Shown: positions 1 through 9,440 of the stretch, piece by piece | How the letters are laid out: each line of letters starts with the position of its first letter | How positions within the stretch are numbered: the stretch's first letter is position 1 | Source of the DNA: Streptomyces sp. yr375 | Lineage (GTDB): Bacteria > Actinomycetota > Actinomycetes > Streptomycetales > Streptomycetaceae | DNA: 64,000 nucleotides | Assembly (NCBI RefSeq): GCF_900110755.1 | Contig: NZ_FOFF01000006.1 | Span: forward strand, 62,001 to 126,000 | Reading direction: 5' to 3' | Made by a program: the position numbers and the translations under genes | Notes under the pieces: generated by a model | Databases searched by the model: none | The model's input: only the letters and a program-made list of their open reading frames with translations | Told to the model about the DNA's origin: nothing

Positions 1-1
1 G

Positions 2-430
2 CCGACGACGGGTCTGCACTTCGAGGACATCAGCAAGCTCCTGAAGGTGCTCGCCGGCCTCGTCGACAAGGGCAACACGGTCATCGTCATCGAGCACAAC
101 CTCGACGTGATCAAGACCGCCGACTGGGTCGTCGACATGGGCCCCGAGGGCGGCGCAGGTGGCGGTCTCGTCATCGCCGAGGGCACGCCCGAGGAGGTCG
201 CCGGGGTGTCGACCAGCCACACCGGCAAGTTCCTGCGGGACGTCCTCGGCGCCGACCGGATCAGCGACGCGGCTCCGGCGAAGGCCCCGGCCCCGCGCAA
301 GACGGCGGCGAAGAAGACGGCCGCGGCGCGGAAGACGGCGACCGCGAACAACACGGCGACCAGGAAGGCCGCCGGGGCGACGACGAAGGCGACCCCGGCG
401 AAGAAGACGACCCGGGCCCGCAAGGCCTGA
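2..430 (+). CDS. uvrA: UvrABC excinuclease subunit A, C-terminal end (partial)
   Basis: This is the 3' end of uvrA, whose start lies outside the window. UvrA is the ATPase that recognises DNA damage in nucleotide excision repair. The reading frame opens with [10 protein letters not shown], then [19 protein letters not shown] and [11 protein letters not shown], the Walker B/H-loop region of the second UvrA ATPase domain. After the conserved end (about residue 85 of the visible part) comes a tail of about 45 residues rich in Lys, Ala, Arg and Thr with repeated KKTA/RKTA motifs. Such a histone-H1-like basic tail is an addition to the catalytic core and probably binds DNA nonspecifically (inference). 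A hairpin terminator follows. uvrC lies 3.7 kb downstream on the same strand. Confidence 0.95.
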   Translation, partial: PTTGLHFEDISKLLKVLAGLVDKGNTVIVIEHNLDVIKTADWVVDMGPEGGAGGGLVIAEGTPEEVAGVSTSHTGKFLRDVLGADRISDAAPAKAPAPRKTAAKKTAAARKTATANNTATRKAAGATTKATPAKKTTRARKA

Positions 431-457
431 CGAGTACATGGGCCGCAAGGCCTGACG
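418..457 (+). repeat. 15-bp direct repeat spanning the uvrA stop codon
   Basis: A 15-base stretch containing the uvrA stop codon (418-432) recurs exactly at 443-457, 25 bases downstream. It looks like a small tandem duplication at the gene end. No function is evident. Confidence 0.7.
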
Positions 458-467
458 GGCTCGACAG

Positions 468-510
468 ACGGACGGCGCCCTACGGGAACTCCCCGCAGGG
501 CGCCGTCCGT
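468..510. terminator. Hairpin terminator between uvrA and the sugar kinase
   Basis: Perfect 14-bp inverted repeat (468-481 and 497-510, arm ACGGACGGCGCCCT) with a 15-base loop. It lies between the convergent uvrA and kinase genes and could stop transcription from both sides. There is no long U run, as is usual for high-GC actinobacteria. Confidence 0.75.
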
Positions 511-559
511 TGTCCCAGCAGTCCGTTTGTCCCGGCAGCGCCAGTTGCCCCGACAGCCG

Positions 560-1471
560 CTAGAAGACGCCGAGTTCGTAGCCGTACGGCGGTTCCGCGC
601 CCGCTCGGGAGCAGGTGATCGCCGCCGCGCGGGCCGCGTACCGCAGGAGGTGCCGCCAGCCGGCGGTGCCCATGAGCTGGAGCGCTGCCGGCGACAGCGC
701 GTCGAGCACCGAGAGGCCGTGCAGCAGGGCCGCGTTCACGGTGTCCCCGGCCCCGATGGTGTCCACGACGTCCGCCTCCTCAGCCGGTACCGGGTGTACG
801 ACGCCGTCCCGGGTGAAGGCGGTCAGTCCGTCGCCGCCCTGGGTGATCACGACGGCCGAGGGACCGGCGGACAGCCAGTCGCGCGGGTTCCCGCCCAGCC
901 ACTCGGCGTCCTCCTCGGAGAGCTTGAGCAGGGACACCGAGGGCAGCCAGCTCTTGAAGCGGGCCCGGTAGGCGTCGGCGTCGCGGATCAGCCCGGGGCG
1001 GATGTTCGGGTCGAGCGTGGTGAACAGGCCTTGCGCCGCGGCGGACCGCAGCAACTCCTCGTACGCGCTCGCACCCGGCTCCAGGACGAGCGAGCAGGTG
1101 CCGAAGGACACCGCGCGGGTCCCCGTGGGCAGCGCTGCCGGGACCGTGAACAGGCGGTCGGCGGTGCCGTCGACGTAGAAGGAGTAGGCGGCCGAACCGT
1201 TCCCGTCGATCGTGGCGACCGCGAGGGTGGTCGGCTCCGGACCGCGCTGCACCGTGGACACGTCCACGCCCGACTCCCGCAGCCTGCCGAGCAGCGCCTC
1301 GCCGAAGGCGTCCCGCGAGGTGCGGGAGCAGAAGGCCGTGGGGGAGCCGAGGCGGCTCAGCGCGACGGCCGTGTTGTAGGGGCCGCCGCCGAGCGCCGGC
1401 TGTAATCCCGCGAGGGCACCCGTGCCCTGCGGTACCAGGTCGATCAGGGCCTCACCGGCGACGACGATCAC
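560..1471 (-). CDS. PfkB-family carbohydrate kinase (fructokinase-like)
   Basis: Predicted ribokinase/fructokinase-family sugar kinase of about 303 residues. It opens with VIVVAGEALIDLVP, has the N-terminal signature region GGGPYNTAVALSRLG, and carries the PfkB catalytic motif DTIGAGDTVNAALL near residue 235, where the Asp of GAGD is the catalytic base. The start is GTG at 1471, preceded by GAAAGGA. Its GTGA overlap with the upstream LacI-type gene implies translational coupling. Pairing with a LacI repressor suggests a sugar-inducible unit. The exact hexose is not decidable from sequence; fructose is the commonest substrate for this subgroup. No transporter is adjacent. Confidence 0.85.
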   Translation of the reverse strand: MIVVAGEALIDLVPQGTGALAGLQPALGGGPYNTAVALSRLGSPTAFCSRTSRDAFGEALLGRLRESGVDVSTVQRGPEPTTLAVATIDGNGSAAYSFYVDGTADRLFTVPAALPTGTRAVSFGTCSLVLEPGASAYEELLRSAAAQGLFTTLDPNIRPGLIRDADAYRARFKSWLPSVSLLKLSEEDAEWLGGNPRDWLSAGPSAVVITQGGDGLTAFTRDGVVHPVPAEEADVVDTIGAGDTVNAALLHGLSVLDALSPAALQLMGTAGWRHLLRYAARAAAITCSRAGAEPPYGYELGVF

Positions 1472-2559
1472 AGGACGGTTCCTTTCGCATGCTTCTCGCG
1501 GTTCGCGTGCCGCCCGGACGGCGCGGGCCGCTCCTCGGCAGGGTCGTCCGGGCAGCCGCACGACGTGCGGTGGACGAAGGAGCAGGCGAGCCGCACGGTC
1601 CGCGCCGGGCGGGCGGGTGCGCCGAGGCGTTCGAGGAGCGTCCGGACGGCGAGGGCGCCCAGCTCCCTGCCGGGCCGGGCGATGGCGGTGAGCCGGGGGG
1701 AGAACAGGTCCGCCCAGGGGAAGTCGTCGAGGCAGCACAGCGCGATGTCCTCGGGCACGGACAGGCCGCGTTCGCGCAGGATGCGCAGGGCGCCGATGGT
1801 CATCGCGTGGTCGCCGGTGACGAGCGCGGTCGGCGGCGCGGCCAGGGCGAGCAGGGCCGCGGTGGCCCGTTCGGCGCCGGCCGGCTCGCCGTCGCCGTGG
1901 GCCACGAGGCGCTCGTCGTAGGGGAGCCCGGCGGTGGCGAGGCCGTGCCGGTAGCCGCTGATCCGTTCGCCGGTGGCGCCGAGGCCGGAACGGCCTGCGA
2001 CCAGGGCGATGCGGCGGTGGCCGCGTGCGGCGAGGTGGGCGACGAGTCGGGCCGTCGGTTCCGCGTTCTCGGCGCAGACCTGGTCGAAGCGCGGAACGCC
2101 GTCCGCCGGGGTGTCGACCACGCGGTCGAGGAGCACGGTCGGCACGGCGTGGCGGGTGAGGTAGGCGAGAAGCCCGCGCGGGTCCGCGGACGGAGCGACG
2201 ATCAGGCCGTCGACGCGGCGCTCGTGCAGCAGCCGGACGGCCCTGCGCTCGTGCTCGGGGTCGTCGTGCGGATCGGCGATCAGCAGACCGTACCCCTGCT
2301 CCAGGGCGGCCGCCTCGACACCCTGGAGGATCTCCGTGAAGCAGGGGTTGCCGATCGCCGACACCGCCAGCCCGATGGAGCGGGTGCGGGAGGTCACCAG
2401 GGAGCGGGCGAGGGTGTTGGGCGTGTACCCGAGCGCGTCGACGGCGTCCAGGACGGCCTGGCGGGTGTGGGGCAGCACCGGACGGGTGTCGTTCAGCACG
2501 TGCGAGACGGTCGCGACGGACACTCCCGCGTGCTGTGCGACGTCGGCCATGGTCGGCAT
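1468..2559 (-). CDS. LacI-family transcriptional regulator
   Basis: Typical 363-residue LacI/GalR repressor. The N-terminal HTH (MADVAQHAGVSVATVSHVLN, from residue 4) and hinge (YTPNTLARSL) are intact and are followed by a periplasmic-binding-protein-like effector domain of about 270 residues. It probably represses itself and the coupled sugar kinase in response to a sugar or sugar phosphate (inference from the overlap and from tandem LacI-type operators about 110 bp upstream). A second ATG three codons in is an equally possible start. The protein ends in an unusual Pro/Arg-rich tail. Confidence 0.9.
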   Translation of the reverse strand: MPTMADVAQHAGVSVATVSHVLNDTRPVLPHTRQAVLDAVDALGYTPNTLARSLVTSRTRSIGLAVSAIGNPCFTEILQGVEAAALEQGYGLLIADPHDDPEHERRAVRLLHERRVDGLIVAPSADPRGLLAYLTRHAVPTVLLDRVVDTPADGVPRFDQVCAENAEPTARLVAHLAARGHRRIALVAGRSGLGATGERISGYRHGLATAGLPYDERLVAHGDGEPAGAERATAALLALAAPPTALVTGDHAMTIGALRILRERGLSVPEDIALCCLDDFPWADLFSPRLTAIARPGRELGALAVRTLLERLGAPARPARTVRLACSFVHRTSCGCPDDPAEERPAPSGRHANREKHAKGTVL

Positions 2560-2798
2560 CGTGCTCGTCCCGCCCCTCGGACCTCGCGGCCCCTCACCGG
2601 CTCAGCGGCTCACCGGCCTTCCGGCCACTGACCTTCCGGCGGGAAGCTATCCCATGCGGAGGCGGACGTAAACGCTTACGTAAACGTTTGCGAGCCCTCG
2701 AACGGACGGCCGACCCATCCACGGTCTGGTCCACCGCCGAGCCGCTCCCCGCTCCGCCGGTCCGTCGCCGCTCCACAGGTCCGTCGCCGCTTCGCCGC
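2560..2798. promoter_or_regulatory. Upstream region of the LacI-type gene with tandem LacI operators
   Basis: No gene is seen here. At 2667-2680 lies CGTAAACGCTTACG and at 2679-2692 CGTAAACGTTTGCG. Both are near-palindromes of the LacI-family type, with central CG and AAACG/CGTTT arms. Their centres are 12 bp apart, so they share two bases and lie close to one helical turn from each other. They sit upstream of the minus-strand LacI gene, consistent with autoregulation and control of the coupled kinase. The GC-poor character of this stretch stands out from its surroundings. Confidence 0.7.
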
Positions 2799-3770
2799 TC
2801 ACTCCCAGTCCCAGCCGATGCCCACCATCCCCGACCGCACCCGTGGCTCGACGAGGTGGACCGAGCGGTGGCGGCCGCTGAACGACAGTTCCTGGCGGCC
2901 GCCGCGCGGGGCCGCCGCCGAGTGCTGGGTGAACCGGTGGCAGCGCACCGGCAGGGCGTGCTCGTCGAAGCGGATCTGGAGGGCGTACTGACCGCCCGCC
3001 GAGCCGAAGTCGCGGACGTACTCGCGGGACGCGTCGGCGGTGCCGTCCTCGACGCCGTAGCGGAAGAGGAAGGTGTCGCCGGCCCGCAGGCGGGTGTCGA
3101 AGAGCAGCTCGGCCACGAGCACGCCGGTGTCGTGGTGGCGGCGGACGCGGCCGGCCCGGCAGTTCTCCAGGGCGTGCACCGTCATCCGGTCCGGCGCGCA
3201 TCCGGGGTCGCCGTGGTGGACGGCGACGAAGCGGTCGACGCCGTCCCGGTGGGCGCGCACGATGTGCTGCGACTCGCGTCCCAGGAGCTCGCGGCGCGCC
3301 CCGATGCGGACCCGCTCGTGGTGCCCCAGGGTGTGCAGCCCGCCATCGATGGGGCACTCCAGTTCGCCGAGCAGTTGTTCGAGGATGCCGGAGGCCGCCA
3401 GGAGCGAGCGGTAGGAGCGGCCCGCGGCGGACTGCCCGGCCGCCGTGCCGTGGTCCGTGCCGTCGGGCTCCGCGAGCAGCCGGATCAGGGACTCGTCCGG
3501 CAGGTGCAGGATCTCCTCCAGCGCGCGGACGGCCCGCAGCGACTCGGGGCGCTGCGGACGCCGGGCGCCCTGCTGCCAGTAACTCAGGCTCGTCACGCCC
3601 ACCTTGACCCCGTAACGCGACAGATGGTGCTGGACACGCTGCAACGGCAGTCCGCGGGCGGCGATCGCGGCACGCAGCGCCACATGGAAGGGGCCGCCGC
3701 GCAGAGCCGTCTCCAGGACCGCCGCGGCGGTGTCGACGGCGGCGTCCGCGTGCTGAATGGCGTGCGGCAT
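2799..3770 (-). CDS. XRE-like helix-turn-helix regulator of unknown target
   Basis: A 323-residue protein. Residues about 30-75 (FHVALRAAIAARGLPLQRVQ, then GVTSLSYWQQGARRPQRPES) look like an XRE-type HTH with a 'sequence recognition plus W-x-x-G' helix. The rest is not recognised; it contains several His/Asp-rich strands and could be a sensory or cupin-like domain. ATG start at 3770. It is monocistronic, transcribed away from uvrC. Related architectures are common as orphan regulators in Streptomyces; no target can be assigned. Confidence 0.7.
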   Translation of the reverse strand: MPHAIQHADAAVDTAAAVLETALRGGPFHVALRAAIAARGLPLQRVQHHLSRYGVKVGVTSLSYWQQGARRPQRPESLRAVRALEEILHLPDESLIRLLAEPDGTDHGTAAGQSAAGRSYRSLLAASGILEQLLGELECPIDGGLHTLGHHERVRIGARRELLGRESQHIVRAHRDGVDRFVAVHHGDPGCAPDRMTVHALENCRAGRVRRHHDTGVLVAELLFDTRLRAGDTFLFRYGVEDGTADASREYVRDFGSAGGQYALQIRFDEHALPVRCHRFTQHSAAAPRGGRQELSFSGRHRSVHLVEPRVRSGMVGIGWDWE

Positions 3771-4130
3771 GCAGGGGCCTTTCTGTGAATGCTCACGACG
3801 GCTGGTCGGACCGTACGTGTGGGGGGTCGGGGTCCTGCCTGCGACGCCGAAGCTCCTTCACCTGTCCGTGCGGCGGCCTTCAAGGCCCCGAGTTCCCCCG
3901 CATTGAAGCGTGTTGACCAAGTCCGGACAACACCTGATGTCGTGGTGACACGTGCACGTGGCCGAGTCGGTGCCCCCGGGCCGCGCCGCCCGTGCCCCAC
4001 TTGTCCACAGCCCCCGCCGGACGCCCCGCCGGACGCCCCGCCGGACGCCCCGCCGGGCGTCACGTCGGACACCCCGGCGGTTGTCCACAGCCCCGCCGGA
4101 CTGTCACCGCGCGCCAGTAGGGTGTGAGAC
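3771..4130. promoter_or_regulatory. Divergent intergenic region upstream of uvrC with two DnaA boxes
   Basis: This 360-bp gap separates the divergent HTH regulator and uvrC. TTGTCCACA occurs perfectly at 4001-4009 and 4081-4089 on the plus strand, each inside a longer repeat that continues AGCCCC(C)GCCGGA. TTGTCCACA is the known preferred Streptomyces DnaA box. Between them is the 12-bp tandem repeat described separately. No clear -35/-10 pair was recognised for uvrC. Confidence 0.65.
4012..4059. repeat. 12-bp tandem repeat, four copies
   Basis: Unit CCCCGCCGGACG repeated at 4012-4023, 4024-4035, 4036-4047 and 4048-4059 (the last with one change). It lies between the two DnaA boxes upstream of uvrC. 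In one frame it could encode a proline/aspartate repeat, but no gene is supported here. Confidence 0.9.
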
Positions 4131-6230
4131 ATGGCCGACCCCTCCAGCTACCGCCCCAAGCCGGGACAGATCCCGGACTCCCCCGGGGTGTACCGATTCC
4201 GCGACGAGCACCGCCGGGTGATCTACGTCGGGAAGGCCAAGAGCCTGCGCCAACGCCTGGCGAGCTACTTCCAGGACCTGGCGGGCCTGCACCCGCGCAC
4301 CCGCACGATGGTCACCACGGCCGCGTCCGTGGAGTGGACGGTGGTGTCCACGGAGGTCGAGGCGCTGCAACTGGAGTACTCCTGGATCAAGGAGTACGAC
4401 CCCCGGTTCAACGTCAAGTACCGCGACGACAAGAGCTACCCGTACCTCGCGGTCACGATGAACGAGCGGTTCCCGCGCGTGCAGGTGATGCGCGGTCAGA
4501 AGAAGAAGGGCGTCAGGTACTTCGGGCCGTACGCGCACGCGTGGGCGATCCGGGACACGGTCGACCTGCTGCTGCGCGTCTTTCCGGTGCGCACCTGCTC
4601 CGCCGGTGTCTTCAAGAACGCCACCCGCACCGGCCGGCCCTGTCTGCTCGGCTACATCGGCAAGTGCTCCGCGCCCTGCGTCGACCGGATCTCCGCCGAC
4701 GACCACTGGGAACTCGCCGACGAGTTCTGCGACTTCATGACCGGCCGCACCGGCACCTACCTCCGCCGCCTGGAGAAGCAGATGACGGAGGCGGCCGACG
4801 AGATGGAGTACGAGCGGGCCGCCCGCCTGCGCGACGACATCGAGGCCCTGAAGAAGGCCATGGAGAAGAACGCGGTCGTGCTCGCGGACGCGACCGACGC
4901 CGACCTGATCGCGGTCGCCGAGGACGAGTTGGAGGCGGCCGTCCAGATCTTCCACGTCCGCGGCGGCCGGGTGCGCGGCCAGCGCGGCTGGGTCACCGAC
5001 AAGGTCGAGGACGTCACGACCGGCGCCCTCGTCGAGCACGCCCTCCAGCAGTTGTACGGCGAGGAGCGGGGCGACTCGGTCCCCAAGGAGGTCCTGGTCC
5101 CCGCCCTGCCCGACCCCGTCGAACCCGTCCAGGAGTGGCTCACCGTGCGCCGCGGGTCCAACGTGTCGCTGCGCATCCCGCAGCGGGGCGACAAGAAGGC
5201 CCTGATGGAGACCGTCGAGCGCAACGCGCAGCAGGCGCTCGTCCTGCACAAGACGAAGCGGGCCTCCGACCTCACCACGCGCTCGCGTGCCCTGGAGGAG
5301 ATCGCCGAGGCCCTCGACCTGGACAGCGCCCCGCTGCGCATCGAGTGCTATGACATCTCCCACCTCCAGGGCGACGACGTCGTGGCCTCCATGGTCGTCT
5401 TCGAGGACGGACTGCAGCGCAAGAGCGAGTACCGCCGCTTCCAGATCAAGAGCTTCGAGGGCCAGGACGACGTCCGCTCCATGCACGAGGTCATCACCCG
5501 CCGCTTCCGGCGCTACCTCGCCGACAAGGAGCGCACCGGCGAGTGGGTCGACGAGGAGCCGGGGGCGGGGTCCGGCGACGGCCCCGGCCAGGATCCGGGC
5601 GACCTCGGCCAGGGCGGCGTCCCCGGCCTGAAGGACGACGAGGGCCGCCCCAAGCGCTTCGCCTACCCGCCCCAGCTCGTCGTCGTCGACGGCGGACAGC
5701 CGCAGGTCGCGGCCGCCCGGCGGGCGCTGGACGAGCTCGGCATCGACGACATCGCCGTCTGCGGCCTCGCCAAGCGCCTGGAGGAGGTCTGGCTGCCGCA
5801 CGACGACGACCCGGTCGTCCTGCCCCGCAGCAGCGAGGGCCTCTACCTGCTCCAGCGCGTCCGCGACGAGGCCCACCGCTTCGCGATCACCTATCAGCGC
5901 ACCAAGCGGGCCAAGCGCCTGCGCGCCGGCCCGCTGGACGAGGTGCCGGGTCTCGGCGAGACCCGCAAGCAGGCGCTGATCAAATACTTCGGCTCGGTGA
6001 AGAAGCTGCGCACCGCGACGATCGACCAGATCTGCGAGGTCCCCGGCATAGGCCGCAAGACGGCCGAGACCATCGCCGCGGCCCTCGCCGGGGCGGCACC
6101 GCCCGCCCCCGCCGTGAACACGGCGACCGGAGAGATTATTGAAGACGAGGAACCCGACACCACGGCGGGTTCCCCCGGAGATCCCGTGACGGCGGGCGCC
6201 CCGGAAGAACGACCGGGGCAGGAGACATGA
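4131..6230 (+). CDS. uvrC: UvrABC excinuclease subunit C
   Basis: UvrC makes both incisions in nucleotide excision repair after UvrAB loads. The 699-residue protein has all expected parts: the GIY-YIG nuclease at residues about 17-95 ([20 protein letters not shown]), a Cys-rich patch (CSAGVF, GKCSAPC), the UVR motif that contacts UvrB ([14 protein letters not shown], about 223-236), the RNase-H-like endonuclease (RIECYDIS with Asp408; VVVDGGQPQ with Asp520), and C-terminal double helix-hairpin-helix ([19 protein letters not shown]). An insert of about 35 residues rich in Gly/Asp/Glu sits in the endonuclease domain. It overlaps the next gene by ATGA, so repair and regulator genes are translationally coupled. 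Confidence 0.97.
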   Translation: MADPSSYRPKPGQIPDSPGVYRFRDEHRRVIYVGKAKSLRQRLASYFQDLAGLHPRTRTMVTTAASVEWTVVSTEVEALQLEYSWIKEYDPRFNVKYRDDKSYPYLAVTMNERFPRVQVMRGQKKKGVRYFGPYAHAWAIRDTVDLLLRVFPVRTCSAGVFKNATRTGRPCLLGYIGKCSAPCVDRISADDHWELADEFCDFMTGRTGTYLRRLEKQMTEAADEMEYERAARLRDDIEALKKAMEKNAVVLADATDADLIAVAEDELEAAVQIFHVRGGRVRGQRGWVTDKVEDVTTGALVEHALQQLYGEERGDSVPKEVLVPALPDPVEPVQEWLTVRRGSNVSLRIPQRGDKKALMETVERNAQQALVLHKTKRASDLTTRSRALEEIAEALDLDSAPLRIECYDISHLQGDDVVASMVVFEDGLQRKSEYRRFQIKSFEGQDDVRSMHEVITRRFRRYLADKERTGEWVDEEPGAGSGDGPGQDPGDLGQGGVPGLKDDEGRPKRFAYPPQLVVVDGGQPQVAAARRALDELGIDDIAVCGLAKRLEEVWLPHDDDPVVLPRSSEGLYLLQRVRDEAHRFAITYQRTKRAKRLRAGPLDEVPGLGETRKQALIKYFGSVKKLRTATIDQICEVPGIGRKTAETIAAALAGAAPPAPAVNTATGEIIEDEEPDTTAGSPGDPVTAGAPEERPGQET

Positions 6231-7231
6231 CCGAGCACGAGACACACCCCACAGCCCAGCGAGAACAGGCCCCCGCGGCCCCCGACAGCCCCAGCCCCCA
6301 GCAAGAAGCACGTCAGGAAGACGGAGCACAGGTGAGTACGGACGTCACACCGCCCGGGATCCCCGAGGCGGCCATCCCCGAGCTGGTGATCATCTCCGGT
6401 ATGTCCGGGGCCGGCCGCTCCACGGCGGCCAAGTGTCTGGAGGACCTCGGCTGGTTCGTCGTCGACAACCTCCCGCCCGCCCTGATCCCCACCATGGTGG
6501 ACCTGGGCGCCCGCTCCCAGGGCAACGTGGCGCGGATCGCGGTCGTCGTCGACGTCCGAGGCCGGCGCTTCTTCGACAACCTCCGGGAGTCCCTCGCCGA
6601 CCTGGAGGCGAAGAACGTCACCCGGCGCATCGTCTTCCTGGAGTCCTCCGACGACGCCCTGGTGCGCCGCTTCGAAGGAGTGCGCCGCCCGCACCCCCTC
6701 CAGGGCGACGGCCGGATCGTCGACGGGATCGCCGCCGAGCGCGAGCTGCTGCGGGAGCTGCGCGGCGACGCCGACCTGGTGATCGACACCTCCAGCCTCA
6801 ACGTGCACGAGCTGCGCGCCAAGATGGACGCCCAGTTCGCGGGCGACGAGGAGCCCGAGCTGCGGGCCACCGTGATGTCCTTCGGCTTCAAGTACGGCCT
6901 GCCGGTCGACGCCGACCTGGTCGTGGACATGCGCTTCCTGCCCAACCCGCACTGGGTCCCGGAGCTGCGCCCCTTCAGCGGGCTGCACGAGGAGGTCTCG
7001 GCGTACGTCCTCAACCAGCCCGGCGCGAAGGAGTTCCTCGACCGGTACGCGGAGCTCCTCCAGCTCGTTGCCGCGGGCTACCGCCGGGAGGGCAAGCGCT
7101 ATGTGACCATCGCGGTCGGCTGTACGGGCGGCAAGCACCGCTCGGTGGCCATGTCGGAGAAGCTCGCCGCGCGCCTCGCGGCCGAGGGCGTGGAGACGGT
7201 GGTCGTGCACCGGGACATGGGACGGGAATGA
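6227..7231 (+). CDS. rapZ: RapZ/YvcJ-family nucleotide-binding protein
   Basis: P-loop protein of the RapZ (YvcJ) family, a nucleotide- and RNA-binding regulator in other bacteria. Walker A is GMSGAGRS at residues 58-65; [11 protein letters not shown] and the C-terminal signature [13 protein letters not shown] are present. It lies between uvrC and yvcK, with four-base ATGA overlaps on both sides, the classic rapZ-yvcK-whiA order of Gram-positive bacteria. The ATG at 6227 gives a poorly conserved 35-residue leader rich in Pro, Gln and Glu. A GTG at 6332 preceded by GGAG at good spacing may be the true start. Confidence 0.93.
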   Translation: MTEHETHPTAQREQAPAAPDSPSPQQEARQEDGAQVSTDVTPPGIPEAAIPELVIISGMSGAGRSTAAKCLEDLGWFVVDNLPPALIPTMVDLGARSQGNVARIAVVVDVRGRRFFDNLRESLADLEAKNVTRRIVFLESSDDALVRRFEGVRRPHPLQGDGRIVDGIAAERELLRELRGDADLVIDTSSLNVHELRAKMDAQFAGDEEPELRATVMSFGFKYGLPVDADLVVDMRFLPNPHWVPELRPFSGLHEEVSAYVLNQPGAKEFLDRYAELLQLVAAGYRREGKRYVTIAVGCTGGKHRSVAMSEKLAARLAAEGVETVVVHRDMGRE

Positions 7232-8295
7232 CAGGACGTACTCCGCGGCTCGGCCGGCTGCGCAGGGTGGCGCCGGACGGGCGCGTGAGCCGGCCGGTCG
7301 AGGCCCGCGGCGGCAAGCCGCGCCGCCGCGGCACCCAGCCCAAGGTCGTCGCCCTCGGCGGCGGCATGGGCCTGTCCGCCTCGCTCACCGCGCTGCGCCG
7401 GATCACCGGCGACCTCACCGGCGTCGTCACGGTCGCCGACGACGGCGGCTCCAGCGGCCGCCTGCGCGACGAGCTGGGCGTACTGCCGCCCGGGGACCTG
7501 CGCAAGGCGCTGGCCGCCCTGTGCGGCGACGACGACTGGGGGCAGACCTGGGCCCGTGTCATCCAGCACCGCTTCCAGTCGCAGGGCGAGATCAACGGCC
7601 ACGCGGTGGGCAACCTGCTGATCGTCGCCCTGTGGGAGCAGCTCGGCGACCACGTGCAGGCCCTGGACCTGGTCGGCAAGCTGCTCGGCGCGCAGGGCCG
7701 GGTGCTGCCCATGTCCGCCGTCCCGCTGGAGCTCCAGGCGCTGGTCAAGGGGCACGACCCGGAGCGCCCGGACGACGTCGACACCGTCCGGGGACAGGCC
7801 ACGGTGGCGCTGACCCGCGGCGAGGTGCAGTCCGTGCACCTGGTGCCGAACGACCCGCCGGCCGTCCCGGAGGCGGTGGCCGCCGTCCTGGACGCGGACT
7901 GGGTGGTGCTCGGGCCCGGCTCCTGGTTCTCCTCGGTCATGCCGCACCTGCTGGTGCCCGATCTGCTGACCGCCCTCATGGAGACGAAGGCCCGCCGGGT
8001 GCTCTCCCTGAACCTCGCCCCGCAGCCCGGAGAAACCGACGGCTTCTCCCCGCAGCGTCATTTGGAGGTTTTGGGACGACACGCCCCTAAACTCACCCTG
8101 GACGTGGTGCTGGCCGACGAGGCCGCCGTGCCCGACCGCGACTCGCTGACCGACGCCGCCAAACGGTTCGGGGCCGCGGTCGAGCTGGCGCCGGTGGCCC
8201 GGCCCGACGGGACCCCGAGGCATGATCCGGAGCTGTTGGCCGCCGCGTACGACCGTATTTTTCGGATGCATGGAAGGATCGGCCCATGGCGATGA
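7228..8295 (+). CDS. yvcK: Gluconeogenesis factor YvcK/CofD-like protein
   Basis: CofD-like protein of the YvcK family (355 residues), a UDP-sugar-binding factor needed for morphology and growth on gluconeogenic carbon in Bacillus. The N-terminal [14 protein letters not shown] and [17 protein letters not shown] form the nucleotide-binding part; [11 protein letters not shown] is also conserved. A basic leader of about 35 residues precedes the domain. ATG at 7228 overlaps the rapZ stop, and the gene overlaps whiA by 10 bp. Its partners are the regulators RapZ and WhiA. Confidence 0.93.
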   Translation: MTGRTPRLGRLRRVAPDGRVSRPVEARGGKPRRRGTQPKVVALGGGMGLSASLTALRRITGDLTGVVTVADDGGSSGRLRDELGVLPPGDLRKALAALCGDDDWGQTWARVIQHRFQSQGEINGHAVGNLLIVALWEQLGDHVQALDLVGKLLGAQGRVLPMSAVPLELQALVKGHDPERPDDVDTVRGQATVALTRGEVQSVHLVPNDPPAVPEAVAAVLDADWVVLGPGSWFSSVMPHLLVPDLLTALMETKARRVLSLNLAPQPGETDGFSPQRHLEVLGRHAPKLTLDVVLADEAAVPDRDSLTDAAKRFGAAVELAPVARPDGTPRHDPELLAAAYDRIFRMHGRIGPWR

Positions 8296-9275
8296 CGGCA
8301 GCGGTGAAGGACGAGATCTCCCGGCTCCCCGTCACCCGGACCTGCTGCAGAAAGGCGGAGGTCTCCGCCATTCTGCGGTTCGCCGGCGGCCTCCACCTGG
8401 TGAGCGGGCGGATCGTGATCGAGGCGGAGCTCGACACCGCGATGGCGGCCCGGCGGCTCAAGCGGGACATTCTGGAGATCTTCGGGCACAGCTCGGAGCT
8501 GATCGTGATGGCCCCGGGCGGTCTGCGCCGAGGCTCGCGCTACGTGGTGCGGGTGGTCGCGGGCGGCGACCAGCTCGCCCGGCAGACCGGGCTGGTCGAC
8601 GGCCGCGGCCGCCCGATCCGGGGCCTGCCCCCGCAGGTGGTCTCCGGTGCGACCTGTGACGCGGAGGCGGCCTGGCGCGGGGCGTTCCTGGCGCACGGCT
8701 CGCTCACCGAGCCCGGCCGCTCCTCCTCCCTGGAGGTGACCTGCCCGGGCCCGGAGGCCGCGCTCGCGCTGGTCGGCGCAGCCCGCCGGCTCTCCATCGC
8801 GGCGAAGGCGCGCGAGGTGCGCGGCATCGACCGGGTCGTCGTCCGCGACGGCGACGCGATCGGGGCGCTGCTCACCCGGCTGGGCGCTCACGAGTCGGTG
8901 CTGGCCTGGGAGGAGCGCCGGATGCGCCGCGAGGTGCGCGCCACGGCGAACCGGCTCGCCAACTTCGACGACGCCAACCTGCGCCGCTCCGCGCGGGCCG
9001 CCGTCGCCGCCGGGGCCCGCGTCCAGCGCGCCCTGGAGATCCTCGGCGAGGAGGTGCCCGAGCATCTCGCGGCGGCCGGCCGGCTGCGCATGGACCACAA
9101 GCAGGCCTCCCTGGAGGAGCTGGGCGCGCTCGCCGACCCGCCGCTGACGAAGGACGCGGTCGCCGGCCGGATCCGCCGGCTGCTGGCGATGGCCGACAAG
9201 CGCGCCTCCGACCTGGGCATCCCGAGCACCGAGGCCAACCTCAGCGAGGAGCTCGCCGACAACCTGGTCGGCTGA
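8286..9275 (+). CDS. whiA: Sporulation transcription factor WhiA
   Basis: WhiA works with WhiB to switch aerial hyphae to septation in Streptomyces. The 329 residues fit: an N-terminal LAGLIDADG-homing-endonuclease-like fold ([41 protein letters not shown]) and a C-terminal HTH ([30 protein letters not shown]). The start ATG at 8286 follows AAGGAT. It closes the uvrC-rapZ-yvcK-whiA run; an intrinsic terminator follows within 35 bp. In S. coelicolor whiA has its own promoters inside yvcK; none was located here. Confidence 0.97.
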   Translation: MAMTAAVKDEISRLPVTRTCCRKAEVSAILRFAGGLHLVSGRIVIEAELDTAMAARRLKRDILEIFGHSSELIVMAPGGLRRGSRYVVRVVAGGDQLARQTGLVDGRGRPIRGLPPQVVSGATCDAEAAWRGAFLAHGSLTEPGRSSSLEVTCPGPEAALALVGAARRLSIAAKAREVRGIDRVVVRDGDAIGALLTRLGAHESVLAWEERRMRREVRATANRLANFDDANLRRSARAAVAAGARVQRALEILGEEVPEHLAAAGRLRMDHKQASLEELGALADPPLTKDAVAGRIRRLLAMADKRASDLGIPSTEANLSEELADNLVG

Positions 9276-9306
9276 CGACCTGTCAGATTCGGCTGACAAC
9301 CTGTCA

Positions 9307-9350
9307 AAACGCCGGTGGCGTCGCCTGATCGGGTGACGCCACCGGCGTTT
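9307..9350 (+). terminator. Intrinsic terminator after whiA
   Basis: Perfect 16-bp stem (9307-9322 and 9335-9350, arm AAACGCCGGTGGCGTC) with a 12-base loop, with A/T at the stem ends. It closes the uvrC-whiA transcription unit. Just upstream, a short direct repeat GGCTGAC(G/A)ACCTGTCA occurs twice. Confidence 0.88.
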
Positions 9351-9440
9351 GTGCGGCCTTGAGGCGCTCTTGACTGGATCATCGACTGTCATGAGCCTGG
9401 CAGGGTTCGCTGCTGTGGCGAACTGACGCTTGGGGGGTTC

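Noticed and set aside
560..1738. A 392-residue kinase with a long N-terminal part
   Set aside because: The extra part is an out-of-frame reading of the LacI gene; the kinase fold begins at GTG 1471 right after a ribosome site.
4012..4059. CRISPR-like array
   Set aside because: The units are 12 bp and head to tail without spacers; it is a simple tandem repeat. No CRISPR array or cas gene is present anywhere in the window.
4104..6329. Long minus-strand reading frame opposite uvrC
   Set aside because: Such mirror frames are common at high GC; the sequence is compositionally odd and uvrC on the other strand is certain. The same applies to other long antisense frames (e.g. 9822-12338, 12480-13760, 13770-15917).
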